Shown: positions 12,946 through 25,450, counted from the stretch's first letter. The stretch is DNA of 64,000 bases from Malania oleifera (GCF_029873635.1 NC_080418.1:150529748-150593747); one strand, 5' to 3'. Numbers and translations are program-made. Notes: generated by a model not told the origin, from the letters alone.

Positions 12946-13500
12946 ATTGAAAGAGTTTCTTGGGGGGGGTTCTCAAATCTCCACATGGAGAAAAACTCAA
13001 ACTTTTCCCATTCCAAAAGATGGATAAACTCACACCCAACACACAATTCATAATGAGATGAATTATCCCATCAAGAAAACCAAAATCAAGTAGTCTATCG
13101 AAGAAATCTCCAATAAACTCTATGATAAGCTTTTGCCAAATCAATTTCAATAGCCATCAGCCCTCTCCTACTTTCGTTGCCCAAGAAGTTATTGAAGTTA
13201 ATTGTATGAATAACTTCTTGGGCAGCAACGATATTACCTATGGTACCTCACACACAAATGAAACTACTCTCATGAGAAGAAATGACTTCGTTTAAATGAG
13301 GCCTCAAATGATTAAGAATCACCTTGGTTAGCAACTTGAAAACCACATTACAAAGGCTAATAGGGGCAAAATTGACATACCTATGTAGGTGTCGTTCTAC
13401 TTTGGATTAAGAACAAGAAAGTATCAACCAAAAAATCAAGAACTAAACCATAAAGGAATGCCTGATTTATCATCCTAACAATCGAATGCCCCACCATGCA
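12946..13500 (-). mobile_element. L1-type LINE reverse transcriptase fragment
   Basis: The minus strand encodes, across frameshifts, L1 RT blocks. First is a stretch like 'LKPHLNEVISPHQSSFV' (13360-13230), then 'MAIEIDLAKAYHRVYWRFL', which is the FDIxKAYDxVxWxFL motif, around 13165-13090. Last is a region near 13060-12960 corresponding to 'W.NG.....SP..GLRQGDPLS', which is broken. It is an internal RT piece with neither LINE end nor poly-A tail, so it reached its place by rearrangement or lost its flanks. It abuts the truncated exon of the block at 12350-12945. Confidence 0.6.
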
Positions 13501-14139
13501 CCAATATCTCTTAAAGAGGATAGTTTGGAAAGCAATAGGAAGGACCCATGGTTATGTTCGGTAATCTATTCTAGGAATATACGTTCTGGATTGCATTTCA
13601 TTAGTCTAGATTGCATTTCGTGTTCCCAAAAGTTGTGTACACTTTTGGGTAATAGCGTGTGTAAGTCCTTGCGCGCGCACACACACACACAAAAAGGTGG
13701 GGTGGGTGGGACTTAAGTACCACGCTAAGTTGTGTGAACCACTGTTAAAATTTGTCGCGAGCCACCTGTTGAACATTGAAGCTTTGAGCTCATGATATGA
13801 GATAATGACATGGCACAACAAAGGCATCATGCAATTTAGCGAGGGAGGGTTGTGATCTAATTCCTGATCCCATATCAATAGTGGAGGGTATATTAATGTG
13901 ACTTGTAAGGTTAAAGAAGCCTACCAAGCAAGTTAACTTACACAAGGCACTGCTACGCCATGACAAAGGACCAAGCAAGAGTTGACACTCTCCCTACCCT
14001 CACAAAGTGGGGAGACTTATGGCCTGGGGACCCTTTTTTGTAAAGTCAATTTTTAGCTGTATTCCAGATTAGGCAGAATAATACAAAGTTTTGTATGTTG
14101 GAGCCTTAAATGGCACAAGATTATTATTGGGTAAAAATA
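13501..14139. other. Spacer between the duplicated blocks
   Basis: It contains a (CA)n run (about 13678-13692) and GT/GC-rich sequence. No gene or classifiable element is seen. Confidence 0.4.
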
Positions 14140-14780
14140 TCTCTATGGAATTAACAACTTCATTTCTACCCGATTCTACTGTGCAAACCAAACATAAAAT
14201 ACCACATACAGCCAAACAGCTACCACCACGGCACCACTATTAAATGGAAACATCTTTAGACCCTAAAGCTGCACAGAAATACAATCCTTGTAGTTGCTTT
14301 CTCTCTTTTAGCATATAACTCATGTATTACAATGCTTGTAGGTTAGTCTTCTCACCACCATATTTTGCATCATTTTCGCAGGATATATGCACTCAGAACA
14401 TAAAAAAAACAAGCAACAAAAAGGAAAAGAAAATAAAAAAGAAAAGGTAAGGACACAAGAGTACCAGAAAGTTATGAAGAAAGTTTAAACCTAAGAACCA
14501 CCTGCCAGCCAGTTTTGGAGGGCTACATTCAACAGTGTCATTGATTCAACTTCAAGACAATATGGGAGGAAAACCATCAATGGAGAAGTTGATGCAACAG
14601 TGGAATCCTAGGCATATTACTCGCATAATGATGAGTGTTTTTTGCCTTTTGGTGAAAATTTCTGATAAAATGCTGCTAAATGGATCAGTCACAAATTGGA
14701 TTATGACATCTTCAGTTGAACTTAAAGTGCCTTATCAACCATTAAAACAATAAATTTTGTGATTTAGAGGATCCATAAGG
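14140..14780 (-). other. Putative 3' untranslated region of the gene ending at 14781 (copy 2)
   Basis: It lies immediately downstream, on the minus strand, of the terminal coding exon. It is the paired copy of 12350-12945, with several small gaps. No polyadenylation site was assigned. Confidence 0.4.
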
Positions 14781-14941
14781 TTACTGTTTAAATACCCTCT
14801 TCAGATAAATCAATCTCCTAGCTCCGAGTTGATGCTGGCTACCACTTTCAGCTAGTTCAACTAATTCTGCACTGCTAAGCAACTCACCAAATGTGTGCGT
14901 GTTACGAATAAGACCTAGATTATACACATGCAAAGAGCTAA
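14781..14941 (-). CDS. Terminal coding exon of an unrecognised host gene
   Basis: On the minus strand a pyrimidine-rich acceptor (ctatttttctttcag, at about 14942-14956) precedes 161 bp open to a TAA at 14783-14781. The first two bases complete a codon from the previous exon. The peptide is 52 residues. It starts SSLHVYNLGLIRNTHTFGEL, continues LSSAELVELAESGSQHQLG and ends ARRLIYLKRVFKQ. Its composition and amphipathic Leu/Glu pattern are those of a real globular or helical protein end, quite unlike the low-complexity frames nearby. I do not recognise the family. Upstream exons would lie at higher coordinates, but none could be placed among the repeats between 15 and 25 kb. A truncated duplicate of this 3' end lies at 12350-12945. 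Confidence 0.55.
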
Positions 14942-16269
14942 CTGAAAGAAAAATAGAACAAAAGAGCAGATCAATTTTTTTAACATGATTGAGCAGTGCA
15001 ACTATGTCTACGTAGCCCCTGGGAACTCTCCACTATACTGTTAACAAAAACTGCCATAGGATTCAACACCCTGCTGCAAGTATAAATAGTCCGCTAATCC
15101 CCATCGGAAAAATCCAAACTAGTTCCATTAGTCCCCATCGGAAAAATCCAAACTACTCAAAACTGGAAAAAATAAAAAATAAAAAATGAAAGCAACAAGA
15201 AGGAAATATAGGGTGTACATTTTCAAGACCTTAGTCAAAATGAGCCTATAACCACCATTAGTTTTTGGGAAGCTTTAGAAGCTTTATTTACAGTTTATCA
15301 TCTGGAGTAAAGGATTAAAACTAGAAAGAAGGCCAATGATAAAAGAATTTAACCAAGTCATACCAAAGAATAAGCTACTTTGATAAATGTGATGTTGCTA
15401 TTGGATTATTGGAAAGACCATCTAATGTAGGACAAGAAGCAAGCCATTTGGAAGATCCTTGTAGGAGAATAATTACAAAGAAATGAGATTGTGGGTTTAG
15501 TTAGTAGTTTCTTATGTGTTTAGTTTAATTAATATAGTATTATGTGTATTTGGGGGCTGGTTTGCAATACTTGTGTATTCTAGGGTTATGTTTGCAATGT
15601 AATGTAGTTTTAGGGGTATACATGTAGTTTCATGTAAAGAAGCTTTCTTATAAACAGTGTGAAAGCCATGTATCTCCTCTCTCCTCTCTTCCTTCTTCCC
15701 CTTCCTCCCTTCTATCTCTCATGGCTGCAGATCCTTGATGCTGCCCCTGCATCACCATCACTGACCTTTTACCAACATAAACATTACCAAAACTACCCCT
15801 GGGCCCCAGCATTGAAGATGATAAAATGTGGAACACTGGCTTAGCATTGAGGAAGCTTGAGCAAGGACAAAAATTCAAACCTGACATATTTTCAAGTTAG
15901 GTTCGTTTTTTTCATTTCTGTTATGGTGATAGGTAAAGTAAGTCTATAATACTATAACAAATATATAAGCATTTCCAGTATATAAGCATTTCCTCATTTT
16001 ATACGTATTTTGTTTGCCTTTTGAAGTTCAATAATCTTTCTATAATCTTTTCACAATGCAATGCAAATAGAATGTATGAATCAACCCCCATTTCAATCGT
16101 TACATAAATCTACTTTACAGTTATTTTATTTATTATATATATATTTTTTAGTTTTAGTTTAGTTTTAGAAATTTATTCAATTATTACAACCAAACACGCA
16201 AAATCTAAAAATGAGTTTCAAAGAACATATGCCTAACACATATATAACTGACGTAAAGCATATAAATAT
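14942..16269. other. Probable intron or intergenic DNA, with an LTR-like or promoter-like stretch
   Basis: It contains a short imperfect tandem repeat of 'ccccatcggaaaaatccaaac' (about 15100-15155). Sequence at about 15426-15910 has the layout of a small LTR or promoter: a 'cttataaacagtg' TATA-like box followed by a CT-rich leader at 15675-15720. No TSD, primer-binding site or partner LTR was found, so it is not called as an element. Confidence 0.35.
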
Positions 16270-17222
16270 GATTGGCTGCTTGGATGAATCTTAAATGGTC
16301 AAAATTTGTCTATTGGGGGTGGATTACTCCTAATCAACACACTATGTCTACAATAAGCCAAATAACTTGTTCCAAATCCTCCAAGAGAAAGAACAAACAC
16401 ATAAACAAACACGAGGCATATTCACAACTATCAAAGCAAAGAACACACACAAGTGGAGATAATTCTCAGAAGGCCTCCTCCTCTGCAACAGATTGTTAGT
16501 GTTAACTCTATTAAGAACCAACCAAATGCAAGCCTTAATTTCAGAGGGAACCATGCCCTTCCAAATCATATGAAAGAAAGAAAATGACATACTCTCTCAG
16601 ATCAAGAACTCAAAAGGAAAAATTTCAAGAAAATTGTCCTGAGGAGTCCAGCAATCATTTCCTCACATCCTCACTAGTCTCCAATAAACTCAACAAAGTT
16701 CAAGCTCCTCCACCTCTATTATTCAAAGATCAATGGAAATTAAAATCCCAAGAAAAATTATCCCCATTAGAAAGCAAAAGGGAAGAAATAGGGCCGTTAT
16801 GTATTGAAGAAAGACAATATAAACGAGGAAACAACATGGAAAGAGCCAAATCTTCTATCTATCCAAGGCTCTTCCCAAAAACAAATATCCCATTGCCCAC
16901 GTCAAATTTGGTACTAGGAAATTAGGTATAAAAGTGGATACAGCGGAGATATAATCTCCAAGGACTCTTACAAGAAGATCTAAAACACACTTTAGTATCC
17001 CATCCATTTCCTTGTATGCCAAATTTAATTCAAATAACTTTATGCCAAAGTGAATTCTCCTATAAAGAAAATCTCCGTAACCACGTACTCGTTAAGGTAA
17101 TATTTTTAGGCAATCATTTATCATTCTTTCCTTCTTTTTCTGCCAACAATTCATCTCAACAAGTACTTATGTTACTAAAATCTAGAAATACTTGTACCTT
17201 GCAACCATCTACAAAACCTTGA
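16270..17222 (-). mobile_element. L1-type LINE, ORF2 C-terminal fragment
   Basis: The minus strand encodes the zf-RVT-type C-terminal region of plant L1 ORF2: 'PSEIKACIWLVLNRVNTNN', then a broken Cys/His segment, then 'CSFSWRIWNKLFGLL'. Upstream, on the same strand, the about 17085-16900 segment resembles the stretch between RT and zf-RVT. Many stops and frameshifts are present. It is a 5'-truncated, dead copy. Confidence 0.55.
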
Positions 17223-17429
17223 TAGAATGAGTGGTTAAAAACTTTAAACATTTGGGTATACTGGGAATTGTGATATGGTTATACATGATAGTTTAGATAT
17301 TCTGCTCTTTTTGGCGTGTAAATAATCTGCGATTGTACATGGGCTCAAACCCCATTGGCACATGTCCTCAATATAAATATAATTTATTTGTAAACTCCAA
17401 ATCCATGCACTTTACCCCTTATTGGTGCA

Positions 17430-17711
17430 CATGGGCAAAGTAAAGCACATTGAAACCAAAACAAGGGTTTGATTTAGAATGATCTTGTAGTATTAATGAG
17501 TAATATTTCAGTTCAGAAAAGTGAGTATCTGCATTATAAGTAGGAATGCCTACTTTATATGGGTTGGAAAAATGGGTAGCACCACTCAAAAATCTAGAAG
17601 ACGATAAGTGAAGTACAATAGAGGCAGCTGGTTCTACAAGCATAATAATTTTCATTAGAGTTGAGAGAAAACACCAGGGGTGTAAAACACCAACAATGCA
17701 GTAGTGGTGGG
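17430..17711. repeat. Duplicated segment, copy 1 (left part, before the hAT insertion)
   Basis: Together with 18329-18490 it is collinear with 19300-19640. Shared landmarks include 'gcaccactcaaaaat/gcatcacataaaaat', 'caccaacaatgcag/ctccaacaatgaag' and, beyond the hAT element, 'tcaactgctcattttaca/tg caatagttt'. The hAT element is present only in this copy, so the duplication came first or the paralogue never received it. Confidence 0.5.
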
Positions 17712-18328
17712 CATGGTCTTAAATTTCCACGAAACTGTCGAAATTTCCGATTTCCGTCACCTTCGAAATCGAAATGGCAATCAATTTCCGTCTTGCATAA
17801 TTTCCGCCGAAATCTCAACGAATCATCTGAAATTTATCGAAACCTCGAGAGTGAAGTGAAATTTCTATTTTAATTTATTTTATTGAAACAAAAGGTTATC
17901 ACAAGTGCTTTTGAAATTATATGAAAAAATAAACTTATAGTAATATTTTATTTAACCATTCATGTCTAAATTATCAATATTTGTATAATAAATAATATTT
18001 AAATGATTTATGAATTTCATTTGCATTAACTGAATATGTTTAATGTACATTATTTTACAAACATGTTTGATACACATACTATTTTACAACTTTTCCACCT
18101 CATACAAAACATAGATGTATTTAATTTGTAATATATTAGTCTTAAAACTTATATTTTTATGTTTGTTCACCATTTCTAAAGTAAGAATTCCATGCTTTAC
18201 TACTAGTTTCCGTTATTTTTTCAAATCAAAATCGAAATCGAAATCGACATCGAAATCAAAATTTCTGTCAAAATTTCCGTACTTTTGGAGCTTCGAAATT
18301 TGAGTCGAAATCGAAATTTAAGACCTTG
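17712..18328. mobile_element. Non-autonomous hAT-type element with 8-bp TSD
   Basis: The inverted ends are CATGGTCTTAAATTTC at the left and GAAATTTAAGACCTTG at the right. They are flanked by the perfect 8-bp duplication GTGGTGGG (17704-17711 and 18329-18336). The subterminal DNA is full of 'gaaatcgaaat' and 'gaaatttcc' repeats on both sides, and the middle is AT-rich. No transposase is encoded. The CA..TG ends and the TSD length fit the hAT superfamily. Confidence 0.82.
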
Positions 18329-18749
18329 GTGGTGGGACAAAATCAAAGGACATTCTTTCATGTCTTCTCTTTCTGACTGTGACAACCCACATCTTTGAGA
18401 ATCAACTGCTCATTTTACACAATAGTTTATTAAAGGAGCCTTGAAGGTAAAAATTTGAGGCACAAGTAAAAAAATTTATAGGGTGTCGAGAATTACAGTG
18501 CATTCTTGCTTTTGTGTGTTTGAGGACGGGGCACAGAGGGTGACAGGCACTTGGAATGTGCAAACAAATTATGGAAACATTTGGATGTCATATTTATCGG
18601 GGATGATCCCATTTTGTTCCTGTTTACATCACATCCTTGTTTTCTATATTCTAGGGGTGAGAAAGATGGGGTGGCAGGGACTTAGGGGGAGGATAGCTGC
18701 GGCAGTGATAAACTAGGGGGGCAGTAGGCATCATGTATAACTAAGACCA

Positions 18750-19140
18750 CCCAATCTTGGTTCTGCAAAGCATTGTACGTCAGGGATCCATCTTTTGCAA
18801 TGACAAATTGAAAAAAATATGGAATAGAATAATTTCAACTGCAATTAAAATACAACTGAATTTTTGGAAAGATCAAAGTGGAAAGGAAGAGTGGAAATTA
18901 AGTCTGGGGCTTTTCTACAATTTCTTGTCGCAGTTACTGAAAGTTCCCTCTAAGAGCAAAGCATTTACTTGTACCTTGGCTCTTAACAGGATAAATACTA
19001 ATGGTTTGTTGAGTAATTACAGGATAGGACCTAACAAGGCAATCAGTATGAATATTTTATTTACTTGATTGTACTAACTCTAACGAGACTGGTGAGCATT
19101 TATTTCTTTATTGGTGCTTCAGCTTCTAATGGAACCACCT
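18750..19140 (+). mobile_element. L1-type LINE ORF2 C-terminal fragment
   Basis: The plus frame contains 'PSKSKAFTCTLALNRINTN' at about 18937-19000, the counterpart of the conserved 'VPSKIKAFxWLxxxxRINTxxxL' segment before the zf-RVT Cys/His motif. The following 'HLFLYCSF'-like region is frameshifted. It is truncated on both sides. Confidence 0.55.
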
Positions 19141-19299
19141 TGATGCCTTTCCTTAATACCTCGTATATTGAAGCTTAAACATGCATATAAAACTCAAAGC
19201 ATGTGGAAACCAATAAAAAGGGTTTGACGGAGCTCAATCTGTTAGAATTGGTGAGCAATATTGGTTTCGAGGGAAGAGAGTGCCCACTTTCTGGCTAGG

Positions 19300-19640
19300 T
19301 TCAGCTATGCATACTTTATGAGTAGCAAAAATGGGCAGCATCACATAAAAATGAAAATGTTAAGTGATCCATTATAGAGTCAGGTGGTGATACAAGCAAG
19401 AGGAGGAAGGATACCCACCGTGCAAGACTCCAACAATGAAGCAGAGGGGAGGAAGGAAAAATCAAATGACTCCTGGTCCTCTATTTCTGGCAGTAACAGC
19501 CAACTTCTTTGAGAGCTCAACTGCTCATTTTATGCAATAGTTTCAAGTCCAGGGATATGTGGGTACAAATTTGCAGCACAAGTACACAACTTTAATACAG
19601 TGCCAACAATTCAGTCTAGGGTTAAATTTACAATGCACTC
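19300..19640. repeat. Duplicated segment, copy 2
   Basis: Paralogue of 17430-17711 plus 18329-18490, lacking the hAT insertion. No coding function is recognised on either strand. Confidence 0.5.
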
Positions 19641-19896
19641 TTGCAATTAAAGGAGAGAGTGCAGGGGGGAGGTAAAAATACATTTATAGAGAAAAGAATA
19701 GAGGAGTAAGAAAACCTCCAAAATCTTACAAAAGCTCAAAACAAAAGAAAACAGAACAGATACAAGAAATCAAAAGCTACAACACCATCCAATATCTTTG
19801 AGAATCAATGAAACTGTAGTACCACCAACATCCAGAGGCGAAAACCCAGGATGCTAAAAAAAAAAAAAAACAAAGGATTCTATTTCACTTCAAACC

Positions 19897-20601
19897 AGAA
19901 ACTAGGATTAGATTAGCAACTTTGAATATAGGGATACTTACGAGCAAACGCATGGAAATAGTGGAAACAATGATCAGAAGGAAAATTAACTTGATCTGCC
20001 TTCAAGGGATGAAATGGGTAGGCGAAAAAACTAGAGAAATTGAAAAATCAGGATTTAAACTTCGGTACACTAGTAAAGAGAAACAAAAAAATAGGGTAGG
20101 AAGCATTGTAAACAAAGAACTAAAAGATAATGCAATAGATGTTAACAGAATAGAAGATAGGATCATTAAAATCGCGATAACTCTAGGCTTGGAAATAGTA
20201 AATGTCATTAGTGCATAGGCTCTCCAAATAGGCTCAGCCGAAAATCTTAAAGACAATATTGGGAAGATATGGATAGCCTTTTTACAAGGGATACCCATAT
20301 GAACTGATTTGAATGGACACATTGGAAAGGACAATATAGGTTATGAGAGGATATATGGAGTCTATGGATATAAAAATAAAAATGAGGCCAACAATATAAT
20401 TATAGATTTTTTCATATCTTAAGATTTGGTTATATTGAATACATGCTTTAAAAAAGAGAAGAACAATTAATAACTTTCAAGATTGGGCAAACTAAAAATC
20501 AATAGATTTCTTCTTAACTAGGAAGGGGGACAATCATCTTGTAAGGATTGTAAAGTTATCCGAGGGGAAAGTTTGGCTACACAACATAAAGTTCTAGTAT
20601 T

Positions 20602-20636
<35 letters not shown>

Positions 20637-22639
20637 TTTAAAAAATGGAAGAGAAATAGTAACATAAATTAACACAAGAGGGCTAGGTGGTGAAGCTTGA
20701 AGGAAGAAAATATAGTAAAATTTAAAGATAAAATTATCAAAGAGTGTGACTGGACAATATAGGATAAGGTATAAAACAAGGCAAAGCTGTAGAAATATAG
20801 AAAACCTTGAAAAGTATAAAGAGCCAAGAAAAAACGCAAAAAAATGCCATTAGTGAAGCTAAATATAGAGCTTACGATACTTTATATACTAGACTAGATA
20901 CAAAAGAAGGAGAAAGAGACATTTATAAACTTGCTTGAGCTAGAGAAAGAAGATGCAAAGATTTAGATAATGTAAAATGTATAAAGGATGAGAATGATAA
21001 TGTCTTAGCTAAAGAAGAATATATAAAAGAGAGGCGACGGAGATACTTTGATAAACTATTTAATGAAGACAAAATTGAAAGCTTGAGCTAGGAAGTGACA
21101 AATGAGGAAAAGACTAAAAGTAAAATATTTATTCGCAAAATTAGAGTCCTTGAAGTTACGATTAAAAAAGATGAAAAGTGGGAAATCTATTACACCAAAT
21201 AACATACCAATTGAAGTTTGGAAATGTTTAGGGACAAAGGAAATACATGGCTTAACTAATATATTCAACACTATTATAAAAACCAAGAAAATGCCAAAAG
21301 AATGAAGGAAAAGCACGTTTATAACTTTATACAAAAACAAAGGCGACATTCAAAATTATAATAACTATCGAAGAATTAAGATTATGAGTCATACAATGAT
21401 ACTATGCAAAAAGGGTAATTGAACAAAGAATAAGACTAGAAATGAGGGTTTTGGAGAATCAATTTGGTTTTACACCTAAGCGATCAACAACAGAAGCTAT
21501 TTATCTTTTAAGAAGATTAATGGAAAGGTATAGGGAAAAGAAGAGGGACTAGCATATGGCTTTTATTGACCTAGAGAAATCCTAAGTTAGAGTACCTTTG
21601 GGTGTTCTTTGGTGGGTTTTAGAAAAAAAGAGAGCCTACAGTAGATATATTAAGGTCATAAAGGATATGTATAATAGAATAACAAATAGCACTAGGACTG
21701 TAGGAGGGGAATGTAGAGAATTTCCAATCACAATAGGTGTACATCAAGGTTCTATTTTTTTGAGTCCTTATCGTTTTGTTTTAGTGATTAATGAACTCAC
21801 GAAAAATATCAGAACGTGATCACTTGGTGTATGTTATTTGCCAATGATATTATCTTGAGTGAAGAAAGTTGGAGTGGTGTGGAATATAAGTTAGAACTTT
21901 AGAGAACCATTTTAGAGTCTTTAGTTCTAGGATAAGTAGGAATATGACAAAATATATGAAATATAATTTCAATAACGTAAGGGGGAGTATTGGAGAAAAG
22001 ATTAAACTTGATAATCAAGAAATATAGCACTATAGATTTCGATATCTTGGATCTATTATGCAAGTAGAAGAGGAAATTAAAGAGAATGAAATACATAGAG
22101 ATACAGCTAGTTGGGTAAAATGGAGGAGTGCATTACATGTGTTGTGTGATTGTAGAATATCCTTAAAATTAAGAGGAAAGTTCTATAAGATGGCTATTAA
22201 ACTAGCTATGCTTTTATGGTTCAAAATGTTGGGCAACTAAGAAACACATGTACAAAAAGTAAAAGTTGTCGAAATGCGTATATTAAAGTGGATGAGTGGC
22301 ATAAGATTCAAAGATAAATTAAGGAACAAGCATATACGCAATAAACTAGGCATAGCACCAGTTGAAGACTAATAAAGGGAGGGGCGGTTAGATGGTTTGG
22401 GCATTTGAAACACAGGCCAAGTAGTGCACCTGTGAGGAAAAGTGAGCTAGTTATTGTTTCTAGCATGAAAGGGGGTAGAGGTAGATCTAAAATAACTTGA
22501 AATGAGGTAGTGAGAAAGGATTTAGTAGCTCTTAAACTAGCAGAGGAAAATGCTCTTGATTAGATGAATTGGCAGAAAAAGATTCATGTAACCGACCCCA
22601 TCTAGTGGGACTTGAGACTTCTTCTTCTTCTTGTTATAT
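19897..22639 (+). mobile_element. RTE-clade LINE, 5'-truncated and degenerate
   Basis: It starts within the endonuclease domain (RLATLNIGIL..ICLQGMKWVGE, 19910-20025). The EEP nuclease continues to the 'LNGHIGKDN' block near 20310, followed by reverse transcriptase (IPIEVWKCLG at about 21205; GVHQGS at about 21740) and the RTE C-terminal 'RWFGHLK' and 'DPI' blocks. The catalytic FADD motif reads FAND near 21840. Numerous stops and frameshifts make it inactive. It ends 'ctagtgggacttgagact' plus a (TTC)n tail. Flanks ACTTCAAACC (19887-19896) and ACATCAAACC (22640-22649) form a 10-bp TSD with one mismatch. A closely related longer copy lies at 54311-57520. Confidence 0.85.
20605..20632. repeat. 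(AT)n microsatellite inside the RTE LINE
   Basis: About fourteen AT units interrupt the region between the nuclease and RT domains. They are absent at the same place in the copy at 54311-57520. Confidence 0.9.
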
Positions 22640-22649
22640 ACATCAAACC

Positions 22650-25080
22650 AATAGTCATATAACAATCATGGAAAATGTGAACATGTCTCTTAAGCCAAAT
22701 CATCCATAAAGTAATCAAAATTGCACAACATCATAAATTCCTTGCTCCTTTTTCTTCCCAAAACCTCTAAAAGTGATTGAAAGAAAATCCTCTAATGCGG
22801 TAGGGAAAACCCAACTCACCAAATAAATCAAACAACTTGCTCCAAAGACTCCAAAGACCAACACGATAAAGAAACAAGTGATCATGACTCTAGGGCCTTC
22901 TAGAGTACTTGTACAACTGATAGTTTGTGTGAACTATATTTAGAATGACCATCCACGCAAAAGCCTTAACCTTAAAACGGACCTTAGCTCACCACAAAAA
23001 TAAATAAATAGAAAGAGAAAATGAATTTGGGGACTAAATCAAATAAAGATAGAAATATTTACAAGAGAACAAACTTAAAACATCAAAAGTTGAAACCCAA
23101 ATATCGTATCTACTGGAAGGACTGAAGAAAATACGACAAATGAAGGACATAAAGTTCCTCTAGCTCTTTAGCATTAATGTTCCCACAAAAAAATAAAAAA
23201 GATCCCGTAAGGCACAATGTTCGTTAATAACAAGAAATTGACAAATTGGAGCATGCAAACACAAAGAAATGCAAAACAAAGAAGGAAACTCAAAATAAAA
23301 GCATTGCCCTCCCGACTCTGACTTGAAGATCCTCTTAAAGGAAAACCCAAGAACCATCAACTATTTTATATTCAATATGAGGAAGGAAAAGAGTTGAAAT
23401 TTGCAAGAGAAATTTCCATTCACTTTTATGAGAAAATTTGTTTCCAATTTTAGCATCCCAATCATTCCCATGAAAACCAAATTTATTTTTGATAACTTTA
23501 TGCCAAAGGGAGTTAGTTTGCAATATTTTTAGACATCAAATTTCCAAGATCAAGCCCCCTCTAATCTTACTCCTACAACAATCTCCCAACTCACAAGATG
23601 ATCCCTCCTCTCCTCCAACTTTTATCAAAGGAAACCCCTCATAATCCTCTCCAAGCTGGCTGCTACACCAACAAGGACCTTAAAAATCAAGAAATACAAA
23701 GGAAAACAGGAGAGATGCTGAATTGAAGTAATATGACCCCCAAAACATAAAGAGCACTCTTCCTTCCATTTATGCACTTGGAGACCTTAGCAATAATTAT
23801 GCCCCAAAACTGAACAGATCAAGAATTCCTACCCAAAGGAATTACTAAGCCAATATACATCCCACAAGAGTAACAAAAGGCAAAACTTCGTCGCGGCTCA
23901 AGTTATAGCCAATAAGCCGCACATACCCAAATTACACTTTAACCCTAACACTAACTCAAAGACTTGAAGGATGGTAAAAACATTACAAAAAAAGAAGTTT
24001 TATCACCAAACACGAAAAACATTAGTATCACAGCAATTGTAAATGTGAAACAATTGCATCATCATTCCCCAAAGATAGACCCTTACCCACACCCTCATCC
24101 TATTCAAAACATCACCCACAAGAATAAAGAAAAAAGGGGCAACATATCATCTTTCCTCACCCACCTGGTCCCTAGAGGCCAAAAACCAGGCCTTGGAAGC
24201 TCCACTTGCAATTACTGAAAAAATAAGTAAATAAAAGACATCCTTGCCAACCACTCCATCTTTAATTAAGAAAAAAAAATAATAATAATAACACCACTAT
24301 ACACAAGGTTCCCACGCCATCAAGGGCCTAGGGAGGGCATGATGACCATTGGGCTTGAATCCTTCCTATCTAAAACTATATCCAATAAAAGCCGATTCAC
24401 TTTGTATAAGCCTTCTAAAAATATAGCTTAAAAGTTAAACTCTCCCTCTTGCTTCTTTTAATATCTTCAACAGCCTCATTAGCTATGTGCATAGAACAAA
24501 ATCAGGGACTAAGAACTAGATACAATAATCATCTAAAACCTCCCTCATCTATCTACAACAATCTTACACACACTCGTATTCAAATTAATAGGTCTTAAAA
24601 TCATCAACCTTGATGGGACGACCTTTTTGGAAATTAAAGTCATGATAGTGAATCATGTTTTTAGGAATTAACCCATCGCCAAAAAATTCCAAAAAAACAT
24701 TCAACAAATCATATTTGACCACATCCAATAGTGCTCAAAAGCCTTCTCCAACCACAGCCCCTTATCCTTGAAATAGGATACCAATCCAACCCCTCAATTA
24801 TAGGCCTACAACTAGCATCGTCTGAATAAAGGCTCCTAAAAAACTTGTGATCTCTTCTTTTATTATGCTCAAAATCTCGGATCAAGTGAGAATAGACCTT
24901 CTGCTAGCTTCCACTCTTTCATCACACTCTTCCTCCACCAACCATTAGCAATCAAATGAGAAAAGTTTGTGTTCCAATCCCCCTCTTTGGCCTACCTCCA
25001 ACTAATATCTTCCTTTAAAATCATTTCTTAAGTTCACTCATAAGGGAAGCTCTCCTCACCCATAACTCTCTCAAAGCAGC
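22650..25080 (-). mobile_element. L1-type LINE ORF2 remnant
   Basis: Read on the minus strand from 25080 downward, L1 ORF2 blocks appear in the right order. They are 'ISWRQAKEGDWNTNFSHLIA' (near 24990), 'FFGDGLIPKNM' and 'KGRPIKVDDF' (24690-24590, the 'LIPKK..P..V.DFRPISL' block), 'LWHKVIKNKFG' (near 23500-23460), and the C-terminal 'WVFPTALEDFLS.. GFGKKKE' block (near 22830-22740). Every block is interrupted by stops and frameshifts. Neither end has a clear TSD. Confidence 0.65.
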
Positions 25081-25450
25081 CCCTATTCTCCAAGTTATAT
25101 GGATTTCATGATCCACACATCTCCAAACACCTCCGTGTTCCAATTTTTGAAGCTAGCTTTAAGATGTTGCAATTTCCTCATAAACCTAAATCCTTCCCAA
25201 CCATATTCCGAAGTGCAATGGCGGAAGTGTGCTAGTTTTGCTGCTCTTTCATTTTGTGGAAGGAAAGGAATTATAGAATTTTTAACTAGTTTCTCCTTGG
25301 GCTATAGCTTCTTGTGTTTTTAGGACTGTTTCTTTGAATGGTATGTAAAGGGGAGCGAACTCCAATGACTCATCTGTAATTTTTAGTTTTCTATTGAGGA
25401 CAGCCTGTCCTTCCTTTGTATTCTCTACTTATTTCTAATTAAATTCTTCT
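25081..25450 (+). mobile_element. Possible L1 3' end
   Basis: The sequence 'gaggacagcctgtccttcc..gtattctctacttatttctaattaaattcttctt' resembles the 3' trailers of other L1-derived copies in the window (39400, 40690, 52930, 62440). It has a weak C-terminal L1-like frame before it. The boundaries are uncertain. Confidence 0.35.

Noticed and set aside
15426-15910. Possible small LTR (TATA-like box and CT-rich leader)
   Set aside because: No matching ends, TSD, primer site or second copy could be found. It is kept only as a remark.
19300-19640. Possible coding exon on the minus strand
   Set aside because: The duplicate copy does not preserve any reading frame, so coding is unlikely.
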